Assembly: GCF_029395675.1 (NCBI RefSeq)
Contig: NZ_CP115184.1
Location: 2,542,001 to 2,606,000 of the forward strand
DNA length: 64,000 bases
Direction: 5' to 3'
DNA from: Janibacter cremeus
GTDB taxonomy: Bacteria > Actinomycetota > Actinomycetes > Actinomycetales > Dermatophilaceae
This document shows positions 1-9,643 of this stretch, one piece after another. The notes beneath the pieces are model-generated. The model worked only from the letters and a program-made list of their open reading frames with translations, ran no database searches and was not told the DNA's origin. The translations under genes were made by a program, and so were the position numbers. The stretch's first letter is position 1, and each line of letters opens with the position of its first letter.

Positions 1-814
1 TGCCGACTCCCTCCGCCGACTGCATGACGTTGAAGGTGAAGAGCAGGTGCATGCCCAGCACCCAGGCGCAGAACCCGACGAAGACGAAGAGCCCGATCTT
101 GACGGCCTTGACCGGGACACCGACGGCTCGGGCGGCCGCGGCGTCGCCACCGACGGCGAAGATCCAGTTGCCGATCCGGGTCTTCTGCAGCACGAGTGCC
201 CCGGCGAGGACCAGCAGCAGCCAGTAGACGACGAGTGCCCTGATGTTCACCGAGCCGATCGACACCTGCCACGCGAAGACCTTCTCCGCCGAGGCGAAGC
301 CGGCCATGTCCGAGATCGGCGGGGTCGACACCGTGCCACCCACGAGACGGGTCACCGCCAGGTTGGCGCCCTGGAGGATGAAGAACGTCCCGAGCGTGAC
401 GAGGAAGCTGGGTAACCCCGTGCGCATGAGCAGCCATCCGTTGAAGGCTCCGACGAGCAGGGAGAAGACCAGGGCGGCCACCACCCCGACCCAGACGTTG
501 AGCCCGAAGTTCCACGCCGTCAGTGCCGCCGTGATCCCCGACGCGGTCGCGGCCACGCCGGTGGACAGGTCGAACTCTCCGCCCACCATGAGCAGGGAGA
601 CCCCGACGGCCATCACCCCGATGGCCGCGGCCGCGTAGAGGATCGTGCCGATGTTGCCCACGCTGCGGAAGGAGGGTGCCACCGCGATGAAGAGGATCGC
701 CACGACGATCGCTCCGATGAGCGCGCCGACCTCGGGTCGGGCGAAGAGGAGGTTGAGGCTGCTCCGCTTCGCGACCCTGTCATCGGCGCCCGTGGTCGCC
801 TGTGCAGCAGTCAT
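1..814 (-). CDS. ABC sugar permease, RbsC/XylH type (3' end cut by window)
   Basis: Integral membrane permease of a carbohydrate ABC importer; about 271 residues are visible and the C-terminus lies beyond the window edge. Translation from the ATG at 814 gives a short cytoplasmic tail, then successive hydrophobic helices and the BPD_transp_2 signature region with GVSLLMVGGEFDLSTG around residues 70-90. The start lies 6 bases after the stop of the binding protein, so the two are co-transcribed. Its position at the end of an inositol catabolic operon suggests myo-inositol or a related cyclitol as substrate; that is inference from context. The matching ATPase would have to lie further left. Confidence 0.88.
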   Translation of the reverse strand, partial: MTAAQATTGADDRVAKRSSLNLLFARPEVGALIGAIVVAILFIAVAPSFRSVGNIGTILYAAAAIGVMAVGVSLLMVGGEFDLSTGVAATASGITAALTAWNFGLNVWVGVVAALVFSLLVGAFNGWLLMRTGLPSFLVTLGTFFILQGANLAVTRLVGGTVSTPPISDMAGFASAEKVFAWQVSIGSVNIRALVVYWLLLVLAGALVLQKTRIGNWIFAVGGDAAAARAVGVPVKAVKIGLFVFVGFCAWVLGMHLLFTFNVMQSAEGVG

Positions 815-820
815 CGGTGA

Positions 821-1789
<969 letters not shown>

Positions 1790-1810
1790 GGGGATCTGCC
1801 TTTCTCTTAC

Positions 1811-1830
1811 CCACCGCGACGGTGCGGTGG
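1811..1830 (-). other. Intercistronic hairpin between iolD and binding protein
   Basis: A perfect 7-bp stem (CCACCGC/GCGGTGG) with a 6-nt loop sits in the 76-bp gap upstream of the binding-protein gene. It could be a processing or attenuation element that sets different expression for transporter and enzymes. No U-tract follows. Low certainty. Confidence 0.3.
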
Positions 1831-1865
1831 TCGAGGGGATCGGTGCCCTGGTGGGCATCCGGGTT

Positions 1866-3860
1866 TCAGTTGTGCGTGCTGCTCGACGGGTCGGTGGGGG
1901 TCAGGTGCGTACGTTGCTCTGCCTTGTGCCGGGTGTAGTCGACGTGGGCCTCCTGGGTGCTCTCCAGCTCGCTGACCTCGCTGACCGGGACGTCCCACCA
2001 CGAGGCGGAGTCCGGCGCGAAGACGTGGGGGTCGGTCTCGACGTGGATGACGACGGGCCCGCCGTCGGCCGGCGCACCCTTCGCCTCCGTGATGGCTGCG
2101 GCGAGGCCCTCGCGGTCGTGGACCTCGATGACCCGGCACCCGAGCGACCGGGCGTTGGCCGCCAGGTCCACGGGCAGTCGCTCGCCCTCGAGCCGGCCGG
2201 TCGCGGCGTCCCGGGCCCGGTAGGCGGTGCCGAAGCGCTGCGACCCGAGCGACTCCGACAGCGAGCCGATCGAGTGGAACCCGTGGTTCTGCACGAGGAC
2301 GACGATGACCTTGGTGCGCTCCTGCACGGCGGTGACGAGCTCGGTCGGCATCATCAGGTACCCGCCGTCGCCGACCATCGCGAAGACGTCCCGGGTCGGG
2401 TCGGCCCAGCGGATGCCGAGGGATGCAGGGACCTCGTAGCCCATGCAGGAGTAGCCGTACTCGACGTGGTAGGCCCGGCGGTCGCGCACCCGCCACGTCT
2501 TGTGCAGGTCACCCGGCATCGAGCCGGCGGCACAGAGGACGACGTCGCGCGGGTCGCTCAGCTCGTTGACCAGGCCGAGCACGGTGCCCTGGGTGAGCAG
2601 CCCGTCGGCGAGCGCGTCGGTGACCTCGGGCGAAGGGAGGTGGCTCGCCTCGACCTGTGCGTCCCACTCCTGCCACAGCCGCTCCTGCTCGTCGCGGTAG
2701 TCCTCCGCGACGGACCAGCCGTCGAGGGCCGCGGTCAGCGCGGTGAGCGACTCGCGCGCGTCGCCGACCACGGTCAGGCCGGAGTGCTTGACCGCGTCGA
2801 AGGACCCGATGTTGAGGTTGACGAAGCGCACGCCCTCGGCGGCGAAGGCCGTGCGGGAGGCGGTGGTGAAGTCCTGGTAGCGGGTGCCGACGCCGATGAC
2901 GACGTCCGCCTGCGCCGCAACCATGTTGGCCGCCGTGGTGCCGGTGGACCCGACGGCGCCGAGGAGGCGGGGATTGCCGTGCAGCAGCGATCCCTTGCCC
3001 GCCTGGGTCTCGCCGACGGGGATGCCGGTCGCGGCGCAGAACTCCTCGAGCGCCTCCTCCGCACCGGAGTAGTGCACGCCGCCCCCGGCGACGACCATCG
3101 GGCGCTGCGCGGACCGGATGGTCTCGGCGGCGGCAGCGATCCGGGAGGGCTCGGCCGGAGGACGGGCGACGTGGTGGGTGCGCTCGGCGAAGAGCTCGAC
3201 GGGCCAGTCGTGGGCCTCGGCCTGCACGTCCTGGGGAAGGGAGATGGTCACCGCCCCCGTCTCGGCCGGGTCGGTGAGCACCCGCATCGCGGACAGCAGG
3301 ATGCTCGGCAGCTGCTCCGGCCGGCGTACCTCGTCGTAGAAGCGCGAGAGCGGGCGGAAGGCGTCGTTGACGGTCAGGTCACCGGCGTGCGGGGTCTCGA
3401 GCTCCTGCAGCAGCGGGCCGGCGGCACGGGTGGCGAAGACCGAGCTGGGCAGCAGCAGGACGGGAAGTCGGTTGATCGTCGCGAGGGCGGCGCCGGTGAG
3501 CATGTTGGTGCTGCCGGGGCCGACGGAGGCGGTGCACGCCCACGTCTGCAGGCGGTCGCGCTGCTTGGCGTAGGCGACGGCGGTGTGCACCATCGCCTGC
3601 TCGTTGCGGGCGAGGACGTAAGGCATGTGATCGGGGCCGTCGGCTTGTTCGTCCACGCTGAGCTCCGCCTGGAGCAGCGCCTGCCCGATGCCCGCGACGT
3701 TGCCGTGGCCGAAGATGCCCAGGCACCCGGCGAAGAGGGGCTGCCGCTCGCCGTCGCGCTCGCTGAACTGGTTGGCGAGGAAGCGCACGACGGCCTGGCC
3801 GACGGTGAGGCGGACGGTCGGAGGTGACGAGGGGCTCTGCGCGGTCATCGCGGTGGTCAC
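1866..3860 (-). CDS. iolD: IolD, 3D-(3,5/4)-trihydroxycyclohexane-1,2-dione hydrolase
   Basis: ThDP-dependent enzyme that opens the ring of THcHDO to 5-deoxy-glucuronate in myo-inositol breakdown; 664 aa, near the usual 640. The N-terminal ThDP-enzyme domain has CLGIFGHGNVAGIGQAL and the glutamate-containing pyrimidine-binding region; the C-terminal ThDP domain carries the GDGGYLMMPTEL...QNHG pyrophosphate/Mg motif. I chose GTG 3860 because it overlaps the iolB stop as GTGA, as elsewhere in this operon; ATG 3848 is an alternative. The protein belongs to the acetolactate-synthase fold, but the neighbours make IolD secure. Confidence 0.95.
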   Translation of the reverse strand: MTTAMTAQSPSSPPTVRLTVGQAVVRFLANQFSERDGERQPLFAGCLGIFGHGNVAGIGQALLQAELSVDEQADGPDHMPYVLARNEQAMVHTAVAYAKQRDRLQTWACTASVGPGSTNMLTGAALATINRLPVLLLPSSVFATRAAGPLLQELETPHAGDLTVNDAFRPLSRFYDEVRRPEQLPSILLSAMRVLTDPAETGAVTISLPQDVQAEAHDWPVELFAERTHHVARPPAEPSRIAAAAETIRSAQRPMVVAGGGVHYSGAEEALEEFCAATGIPVGETQAGKGSLLHGNPRLLGAVGSTGTTAANMVAAQADVVIGVGTRYQDFTTASRTAFAAEGVRFVNLNIGSFDAVKHSGLTVVGDARESLTALTAALDGWSVAEDYRDEQERLWQEWDAQVEASHLPSPEVTDALADGLLTQGTVLGLVNELSDPRDVVLCAAGSMPGDLHKTWRVRDRRAYHVEYGYSCMGYEVPASLGIRWADPTRDVFAMVGDGGYLMMPTELVTAVQERTKVIVVLVQNHGFHSIGSLSESLGSQRFGTAYRARDAATGRLEGERLPVDLAANARSLGCRVIEVHDREGLAAAITEAKGAPADGGPVVIHVETDPHVFAPDSASWWDVPVSEVSELESTQEAHVDYTRHKAEQRTHLTPTDPSSSTHN

Positions 3861-4837
3861 TGCACGCCTCCCATGGGCAGTCGGTCGTTGATGTCCTGGC
3901 CGGTCCAGGTCGCACGGATCGCCCCGTGGGCCGGGTCGTCGCAGATGAGCCAGACCCGCTCGGGGCCGGGCCCGGCCATGACGTTCAGGTAGTACAGGTC
4001 GGCGTCGGGGGCGGCCATGGCCGGCCCGTGCCACCCGTGGGGGACGAGGACCGTGTCCCCCGTCGCGACCTCCACGAGCACGTCGATGTCGCGCCCCCCG
4101 GCGCCGTACACCTGCTGGTAGCCGACGGGCTCGAGACCGTCATCGCGCTCGGCGCCGCGGGTCAGCGGCGGACGTCCCGCCTCGGCGTCGCCGACGGCCT
4201 GCGTCTCGAAGTAGTAGATCTCCTCGAGCCGGCTCTCCTCCCCGGGACGGTCGGTGTCGTGCTTGTGCGGCGGGTAGGAGCTCCAGCCACCGGCGGGGGT
4301 GATGACCTCGCAGGCGAGGATCTGCTCCGCCTCGGGGAGCGTGCCGGGCATCCCGAAGCCGCGCACCTCGCGGCTGCACGTGCCTGCACCGCGCAGCTCG
4401 ACGGGGACGTCGGCGACGGGGACGTGGATGACGTGGCGGTCACCGCCGGTACCGTCCTGGACCCGCGCACCGCACAGTGCGATCCGGACGGGACGGTCCC
4501 CGTCGTTGGTCAGGGTCAGCTCGGTGCCGGCCGGCACGTAGAGCGTGTCGCTCGGCCCGGCGAAGACGCTCGTGCGCCCGGTCAGCACGGTCCGTGACCG
4601 GCCGCGCTCGCGCACGGTCTCGACGACGGCACCGCCGGTGAGGGGCACGACGATGCCCTCCTCGCCGGTGAGGACATGGCCGACGGAGGCTCCGGGCGCC
4701 AGCTCGGCCACGCGGAGGGAGGTGTACTGCCATCCGTCGACGGCGTCGGTGATCTCGACGACCCAGCCCTCCCCCTTCGCGGCGAAGGGGTGGAACCAGC
4801 GGTCGTTGTCGGCACCGGTGCGGGGTGCGTGGCTCAC
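3857..4837 (-). CDS. iolB: IolB, 5-deoxy-glucuronate isomerase
   Basis: Bicupin isomerase converting 5-deoxy-D-glucuronate to 2-deoxy-5-keto-gluconate; 326 aa. The IolB signature around YPPHKHDTD followed by LEEIYYFE is clear, and a second cupin half ends in DLYYLNVMAGP. GTG 4837 is chosen because it overlaps the preceding stop as GTGA and yields the family N-terminus (RWFHPFAAKGEGW). Longer upstream reading gives an Arg-rich non-protein-like stretch. Located between the aldolase and iolD. Confidence 0.94.
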   Translation of the reverse strand: MSHAPRTGADNDRWFHPFAAKGEGWVVEITDAVDGWQYTSLRVAELAPGASVGHVLTGEEGIVVPLTGGAVVETVRERGRSRTVLTGRTSVFAGPSDTLYVPAGTELTLTNDGDRPVRIALCGARVQDGTGGDRHVIHVPVADVPVELRGAGTCSREVRGFGMPGTLPEAEQILACEVITPAGGWSSYPPHKHDTDRPGEESRLEEIYYFETQAVGDAEAGRPPLTRGAERDDGLEPVGYQQVYGAGGRDIDVLVEVATGDTVLVPHGWHGPAMAAPDADLYYLNVMAGPGPERVWLICDDPAHGAIRATWTGQDINDRLPMGGVQ

Positions 4838-5742
4838 TGGGCACCTCCGTGGACGAGGTCTGCGGCGATGTCGACGGCGGCGGCGACGTCGCCGTCCGGC
4901 GGGTAGAGCAGGGCGCGACCGACGACGAGGCCGCGGACCTGCGGGATGGTGAGGGAGCGGCCCCATGCGGCGTAGGTGTCGCGGGGGTCGCCCGTGGGGT
5001 CGCCGCCGAGCAGCAGGGTCGGCAGCGTCGTGGCGTCCATGACCCGCTCGAGGTCGTCGACGACCGGCAGCTTGAGCCAGGTGTGGGCACTGCTCGTGCC
5101 TAGGGCGGAGGCGACACCGATCGACTTGATCGTGCTCTCGGGGTCGAGGAGGTTGACGACCTTGCCGTCACGACGCTGCGACCAGAACGGCTCGACCATG
5201 GCCATGATCCCCTGGTCGGCGAGCTCGGAGACCGCGTGGCCGCTCGCCTCGAGGGTGGCCACGCTGCCCGGGTCGTCGAGGGCGATGCGGGTGAGCATCT
5301 TGCCACCGTCGATGCCGCAGCGGGCGATCTCCGCGGCGCTGTACCCGGTGAAGCGGTCGTCGAGCTCGAAGGCGGCGCCCTGGAGGCCACCACGGTTCAT
5401 CGAGCCGATGACGACCTTGTCCTCGAGGGCTCCCATGAGCAGCAGGTCGTCGAGCACGTCCGGCGTCCCGAGGACACCGTCGACGCCCGGGCGGGAGAGC
5501 GCGGTCGCGAGCCGTTCGAGCAGGTCCGTGCGCGAGCCCATCGCCATCGCCTCGCCACGGATCCCGAGGGCGCCGCGGGCCGGGTGGTCGGCGGCGACGA
5601 GCAGCATCCGGCCGTCCTCGCCGAGGAGCGACCGTCGCGAGCGCCGCGCCCAGGCACGGGCGAAGGCACCCGGATCGCTCGCCCGCACCGCGGTGAGGTG
5701 GGCGACGTCGACCGATCGCCGGGCGCCCGTCGTGGCGCTCAC
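4834..5742 (-). CDS. Class I aldolase of the inositol pathway (DeoC/LacD-like fold)
   Basis: A 302-residue TIM-barrel protein of the type found inside actinobacterial iol clusters, annotated variously as deoxyribose-phosphate-like or Cgl0159-like aldolase. By position it should cleave 2-deoxy-5-keto-gluconate 6-phosphate, the IolJ step; this is inference, since the sequence is unlike the class II IolJ of Bacillus. Recognisable stretches are LLVAADHPARGALG, DKVVIGSMNRGG and TLLLGGDPTGDP. The GTG start at 5742 overlaps the iolC stop (GTGA) and its own stop overlaps iolB in the same way, so it is translationally coupled on both sides. Confidence 0.8.
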   Translation of the reverse strand: MSATTGARRSVDVAHLTAVRASDPGAFARAWARRSRRSLLGEDGRMLLVAADHPARGALGIRGEAMAMGSRTDLLERLATALSRPGVDGVLGTPDVLDDLLLMGALEDKVVIGSMNRGGLQGAAFELDDRFTGYSAAEIARCGIDGGKMLTRIALDDPGSVATLEASGHAVSELADQGIMAMVEPFWSQRRDGKVVNLLDPESTIKSIGVASALGTSSAHTWLKLPVVDDLERVMDATTLPTLLLGGDPTGDPRDTYAAWGRSLTIPQVRGLVVGRALLYPPDGDVAAAVDIAADLVHGGAQ

Positions 5743-6710
5743 GTCCTCGCCCCCTTCGTCGCCCAGTCCGCGAGGCCGGCCTCGACCTCGTCGGCAGTCG
5801 GCATCGCCGTGCTGCACTCGAGGCGGGAGGCGACGATCGCGCCGGCGACGTTGGCGAACTCCACGAGACGCCGCAGGTCCCAGCCCTCGAGGAGTCCGTG
5901 GACGAGGGCCCCGCCGAAGGCATCGCCCGCGCCGAGTCCGTTGACGACCTCGACGAAGTACGGGGGGACCTCGATCCGCTCGTCCGCGGTGGCCGCCAGC
6001 ACGCCCTTGGGTCCCTGCTTGACGACGGCGAGCTCCAGGCCGCGCTCCAGGAGCGCGTCGGCTGCCCGGTGCGCGTCGCTCTCACCGACGGCCACCTCGC
6101 ACTCCTGTGAGTTGCCCACCGCGATGGTCACGTGCTCCAGGGCCCGGCCGACCTCGGCGGAGGCCTCGCTCGGGTCGGCCCAGAACATGGGGCGGTAGTC
6201 GAGGTCGAGGACCGTGTGCGGGCGACGGTCGCGGGCGGCGAAGGCGGTGTGGTGCGCTGACCGGGAGGGCTCCCGGCACAGGCCGGTCACCGTGGTCCAG
6301 AAGACCCGGGCGGAGCGGATCTCCTCCAGCGGCAGGTCCGCATCGGTGAGCATGAGGTCCGGCGCCGTCGGGTACCGGTAGAAGTACAGCGGGAAGTCGT
6401 CCGGCGGGTGCACCTCGCAGAAGGTCACCGGCGTCGGCGGGCCCTCTCCCTCGATGGGGGTGATGTGCTCACCCCGGACCCCGAGCCGCTCGGCCTCGGA
6501 CCGCACGTAGCGCCCGAAGGCGTCCGCCCCGGTCTTGGTCACCAGGGTCGCGCTGCGGCCGTACCTGGCGGCGGCGACCGCCACATTGGTGGCCGACCCA
6601 CCGAGGAACTTCTCGAAGGTGCGCACCTCCTCCAGCGGGACACCGTGGTCGAGCGGGTAGATGTCCACCCCGGTCCGGCCCATCGCGACGAGGTCGACCA
6701 TCTCAGGCAC
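5739..6710 (-). CDS. iolC: IolC, 5-dehydro-2-deoxygluconokinase (PfkB family)
   Basis: Ribokinase-fold sugar kinase phosphorylating 2-deoxy-5-keto-gluconate; 323 aa. The N-terminal PfkB signature GGSATNVAVAAARYG lies near residues 36-51, and the C-terminal anion-hole/catalytic motif NGLGAGDAFGGALVHGLLEG carries the base Asp. Start is either GTG 6710 (8-bp overlap with iolE) or ATG 6701 just after the iolE stop; neither has a strong Shine-Dalgarno sequence, consistent with coupling. The cluster context favours IolC over a generic fructokinase. Confidence 0.92.
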   Translation of the reverse strand: MPEMVDLVAMGRTGVDIYPLDHGVPLEEVRTFEKFLGGSATNVAVAAARYGRSATLVTKTGADAFGRYVRSEAERLGVRGEHITPIEGEGPPTPVTFCEVHPPDDFPLYFYRYPTAPDLMLTDADLPLEEIRSARVFWTTVTGLCREPSRSAHHTAFAARDRRPHTVLDLDYRPMFWADPSEASAEVGRALEHVTIAVGNSQECEVAVGESDAHRAADALLERGLELAVVKQGPKGVLAATADERIEVPPYFVEVVNGLGAGDAFGGALVHGLLEGWDLRRLVEFANVAGAIVASRLECSTAMPTADEVEAGLADWATKGART

Positions 6711-7650
6711 CCGACCCGTCGGAGCCGGGCAGGGACTCGGCGATCGTCGTCAGGTGGGCGATGGAGGTGCGCACGTCCGCGACGGGGTCACCGGCCCCCT
6801 TCGTCGTGGTGGGGTCCGCCGGGTCGCCGGCGAGGATGGTGTCCTGCTCGAGGACGTACCACCCCGTGTAGCCCGCTCCCTCGAGCGAGGCCACGATGGC
6901 CGCGATGTCCACGTCACCCTCGCCGAGCGCGACGTACATCCCCGAGGCGACGGCGTCGGTGTAGGCGGCGGACCCGTCCTGGACCTTGCGCGCCCAGGCC
7001 AGGTCGACGTCCTTGAGGTGCATGTGGGCGATGCGGTCCGGGTGCTCGACGGCGACCCGGACGGGGTCACCGCCGCCGATGAGGAGGTGACCGGTGTCGA
7101 GGCAGAGCCCGATGCGTGAGCCGGCGAGTACCCGGTCGGTCTCCTCCCCCGTCTCGACCATCGTGCCCACGTGCGGGTGGAGGGTGGCCGTGAGCCCGAG
7201 CCGGGCCGCGGCCTCGTCGATGCGGTCGAGGTTGGCCAGGAGTGTGGACCAGCCCGCCTCGTCGAGCTCGGGGCGGTCGTCGTAGCCCTCGGCGCCGGTG
7301 GCCGCGGCGATGACGACGGTCGAGGCGTGCGCGGCGACGAGCCCGGCCATCGCGGCCTCGACGGTGGGAAGGGGGTCGGAGGCGGGGTCGTGGAGCACGA
7401 CCGGCACGAACTGGCCCACGGCCGCGAGACCGTACTGGGCGAGCGTGTCCGCCTTGCCCTGCGGCGAGTCGGGCAGGAAGCCGTCGGGACCGAACTCGGT
7501 CGCGGCGATGCCCAGCTCACGCATCTCGCTGAGGACGGTCGGCGGTTGGTGCTGCCAGCCCCAGCCGGGCACCTCGCACACGCCCCAGGAGATGGGCGCG
7601 GCGGCGATGCGCTCGGTCAGCGGCGGGATGGCGGTCTCGGTCATGGTCAC
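6703..7650 (-). CDS. iolE: IolE-like inosose dehydratase (xylose-isomerase-like TIM barrel)
   Basis: TIM-barrel AP-endonuclease-2-fold protein of 315 aa, assigned as 2-keto-myo-inositol dehydratase. Metal-binding motifs of the fold are visible: PHVGTMVET, LCLDTGHLLIGGGDP and AHMHLKDVD, with the N-terminal ISWGVCEVPGWGWQ typical of IolE. GTG 7650 overlaps the preceding stop as GTGA; ATG 7644 is two codons downstream. A generic sugar-phosphate isomerase is the alternative if the operon context were ignored. Confidence 0.9.
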   Translation of the reverse strand: MTMTETAIPPLTERIAAAPISWGVCEVPGWGWQHQPPTVLSEMRELGIAATEFGPDGFLPDSPQGKADTLAQYGLAAVGQFVPVVLHDPASDPLPTVEAAMAGLVAAHASTVVIAAATGAEGYDDRPELDEAGWSTLLANLDRIDEAAARLGLTATLHPHVGTMVETGEETDRVLAGSRIGLCLDTGHLLIGGGDPVRVAVEHPDRIAHMHLKDVDLAWARKVQDGSAAYTDAVASGMYVALGEGDVDIAAIVASLEGAGYTGWYVLEQDTILAGDPADPTTTKGAGDPVADVRTSIAHLTTIAESLPGSDGSGA

Positions 7651-8672
7651 AGTCCCTTGATCTCGGAGAGGGTAACGGCGCGGCCCTCGGCACGGGAGAG
7701 CTCGCACGCCTCGGCGGTGCGGAACGCCTCGAGGGCGTCGGCGATGGTGCAGGGGCTCTCGGCCCGACCCGCGGCCACGTCGAAGAAGGCGGTCAGCTCC
7801 GCCTGGTAGGCGGGCAGGAAGCGCTCCATGAAGGACCACTTCTGCGGGCCGCGGGGGAAGTCGGTGCCCGGCTCGGCACTGGTCATGGCCAGGGAGTGGT
7901 CGAGGCCGACCGCGACGGTGCCCTTCTCCCCCATGACCTCCATGCGCACGTCGTGCCCGCCGCCGTTGTAGCGGGTGGTCGACATGAGCACGAGGGTGTC
8001 GTCGTCGAGCGTGAGGACGGCGGCGCCGGTGTCGACGTCGCCGGCCTCGCTGAAGTAGTCGGCGCCCTTGTTGGAGCCGGTGGCGTACACGGAGACGACC
8101 TCGCGTCCGGTGACGAAGCGGATCGCGTCGAAGTCGTGGACACCGCAGTCGCGGAAGATCCCGCCGGAGGTCGCGATGAACTCGGCCGGGGGCGGGTCCT
8201 GGTCGTGGGTGTTGGCCCGGATGGTGTGCACGAAACCGAACTCACCCGACGCGACCGCCTCGCGCGCCCGGCGGAAGCCGGCGTCGAAGCGACGCTGGTG
8301 GCCGACGTGCACCGGGGTGCTGCTGTCGGCCTCGAGGCCGGCCAGCTCGATCGTCTCCTCGAGGGTACCGGCGACGGGCTTCTCGCAGAAGGTCGGGATC
8401 CCGGCCGTGAGGCCGCGACGGATCCACTCGGCGTGGCCGGCCGTGGCGGTCGCGACGACGAGCCCGTCCAGGCCTGCGGCGACGAGCTCCTCCGGGGTGT
8501 CGACGACCTGCACCTCACTGCCGGGGTGCTCGGCGCGCAGCCGCTCGGCCACCGCGCGTGCCGTCTCCGGGCGGGCGTCGGTGACCACGAGCGTGTCGAC
8601 GGCCGGCAGGCCGAGCAGGGTGTCGGCGTGGAACGCGCCGATCCGGCCGAGGCCGGTCAGTCCGATGCGCAT
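7647..8672 (-). CDS. iolG: Inositol 2-dehydrogenase, Gfo/Idh/MocA family
   Basis: NAD-dependent oxidoreductase of 341 aa that would oxidise myo-inositol to scyllo-inosose, the first step of the pathway. The Rossmann motif GLTGLGRIG is at residues 4-12, EKP of the family catalytic loop is in IPTFCEKPVAGTLEE, and the C-terminal GFO/IDH domain contains RDCGVHDFDAIRF. ATG 8672 is preceded by GAAGGAG at good spacing. First gene of the minus-strand operon; divergent from the GntR gene. Confidence 0.92.
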   Translation of the reverse strand: MRIGLTGLGRIGAFHADTLLGLPAVDTLVVTDARPETARAVAERLRAEHPGSEVQVVDTPEELVAAGLDGLVVATATAGHAEWIRRGLTAGIPTFCEKPVAGTLEETIELAGLEADSSTPVHVGHQRRFDAGFRRAREAVASGEFGFVHTIRANTHDQDPPPAEFIATSGGIFRDCGVHDFDAIRFVTGREVVSVYATGSNKGADYFSEAGDVDTGAAVLTLDDDTLVLMSTTRYNGGGHDVRMEVMGEKGTVAVGLDHSLAMTSAEPGTDFPRGPQKWSFMERFLPAYQAELTAFFDVAAGRAESPCTIADALEAFRTAEACELSRAEGRAVTLSEIKGL

Positions 8673-8730
8673 CCGGGCGCTCCTTCGCGTGGTCGAGGCG
8701 TGGTGCGCATCACTCTTGCGCACCTCGGGA

Positions 8731-8780
8731 GACCATGTCAACAGTTTGTCAGGACATATGTACGTCTGCCTGTCAGACAC
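8731..8780. promoter_or_regulatory. Candidate GntR operator region between iolG and gntR
   Basis: The divergent intergenic region carries three TGTCA words (8736, 8747, 8771), a perfect octamer palindrome ACATATGT (8754-8761) and an inverted repeat GTCTG-N5-CAGAC (8764-8778). On the minus strand a TTGACA starts near 8742 and may be the -35 of the iol operon, although the -10 is unclear. This is a plausible binding region for the divergently encoded GntR regulator. Confidence 0.5.
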
Positions 8781-8787
8781 CCTCCGC

Positions 8788-8793
8788 TATGCT
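8788..8793 (+). promoter_or_regulatory. -10 box TATGCT for a leaderless gntR transcript
   Basis: TATGCT ends 6 nt before the ATG at 8800, and no Shine-Dalgarno sequence lies upstream of the start. Transcription would begin at or next to the start codon. Confidence 0.5.
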
Positions 8794-8799
8794 CGCGCC

Positions 8800-9540
8800 A
8801 TGCCCGCTGTGCAGCTCGACGTCCTCATCGACCGCGAGTCGCCCGTGCCGCTGTACCACCAGCTCTCGGAGCAGCTCACCGCCGCGGTCGACGACGGTCG
8901 GCTGGAGCCGGGCGACCCCTTCGAGAACGAGGTCGCCCTCGCCCGGCGGCTGGGACTCTCCCGGCCGACCGTGCGCCGCGCGATCCAGGAGATGGTCGAC
9001 CAGGGTCTCCTCGTGCGACGCCGCGGCCTCGGGACCACCGTCGCCAACCGCAAGGTGCACCGCAAGGCCAGGCTCTCCTCCCTCTTCGACGACCTCGAGG
9101 CCGAGGGCCGCGAGCCGCGCACGCGTGTCGTGGAGATGGGGCCCTCCACGGACGAGCGGGCGGCGGCCGCACTCGACCTCGAGCCGGGGACGGAGATGAT
9201 CTCGATCGTGCGGGTGCGCCTTGCCGGGGACCTCCCGCTGGCGATCATGCACAACTGGCTGCCACCGGCCCAGTCGGACATCACCAGGGCGGACCTGGAG
9301 GAGCAGGGCCTCTACGCACTGCTGCGCCGGCGCGGGGTGAAGCCAGTGGTCGCCCAGCAGTCCATCGGTGCCCGGATGCCCACCGCCACGGAGCGCCGCG
9401 AGCTCGACCTCGGCAACGGTCAGCCCGTCCTGACGATGACGCGCATGGCCTTCGACGCCGCGGGCGACGCCATCGAGTTCGGCGACCACGCCTACCGCGC
9501 CGAGGACTACACCATCGACCTGATGCTCGACGAGCGCTGA
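8800..9540 (+). CDS. GntR/HutC-family regulator, likely of the iol operon
   Basis: DNA-binding repressor of 246 aa. The winged helix (about residues 10-75) includes PVPLYHQLSEQL, the entry signature of the family, and LARRLGLSRPTVRRAIQEM as recognition helix. The rest is a UTRA ligand-binding domain with LEPGTEMISIVRVRLAGD and DAIEFGDHAYRAEDY. Divergent from iolG, so an inositol-derived effector is a fair inference. The ATG at 8800 is used without a Shine-Dalgarno sequence (see the -10 at 8788). Confidence 0.9.
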   Translation: MPAVQLDVLIDRESPVPLYHQLSEQLTAAVDDGRLEPGDPFENEVALARRLGLSRPTVRRAIQEMVDQGLLVRRRGLGTTVANRKVHRKARLSSLFDDLEAEGREPRTRVVEMGPSTDERAAAALDLEPGTEMISIVRVRLAGDLPLAIMHNWLPPAQSDITRADLEEQGLYALLRRRGVKPVVAQQSIGARMPTATERRELDLGNGQPVLTMTRMAFDAAGDAIEFGDHAYRAEDYTIDLMLDER

Positions 9541-9546
9541 GCACGA

Positions 9547-9609
9547 TTCGCAACTGCCTGGGCTCCTGCACTACCAGCCCCCTCCCTTCGCAACTGCTTA
9601 GGCTCCTGC
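9547..9609 (+). repeat. Two-copy 23-bp direct repeat
   Basis: A 23-bp word beginning TTCGCAACTGC and ending GGCTCCTGC occurs at 9547-9569 and again at 9587-9609 with two transitions, separated by 17 bp. It fills the short gap between the regulator and the MATE gene. Purpose unknown. Confidence 0.7.
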
Positions 9610-9630
9610 GACTCTCGTGGTGACGGTTCG

Positions 9631-9636
9631 TAGGGT
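9631..9636 (+). promoter_or_regulatory. -10 box TAGGGT before the MATE gene
   Basis: TAGGGT ends 7 nt before the ATG at 9644; no clear -35 or Shine-Dalgarno sequence is present, so a leaderless mRNA is likely. Confidence 0.4.
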
Positions 9637-9643
9637 TCGGGAC

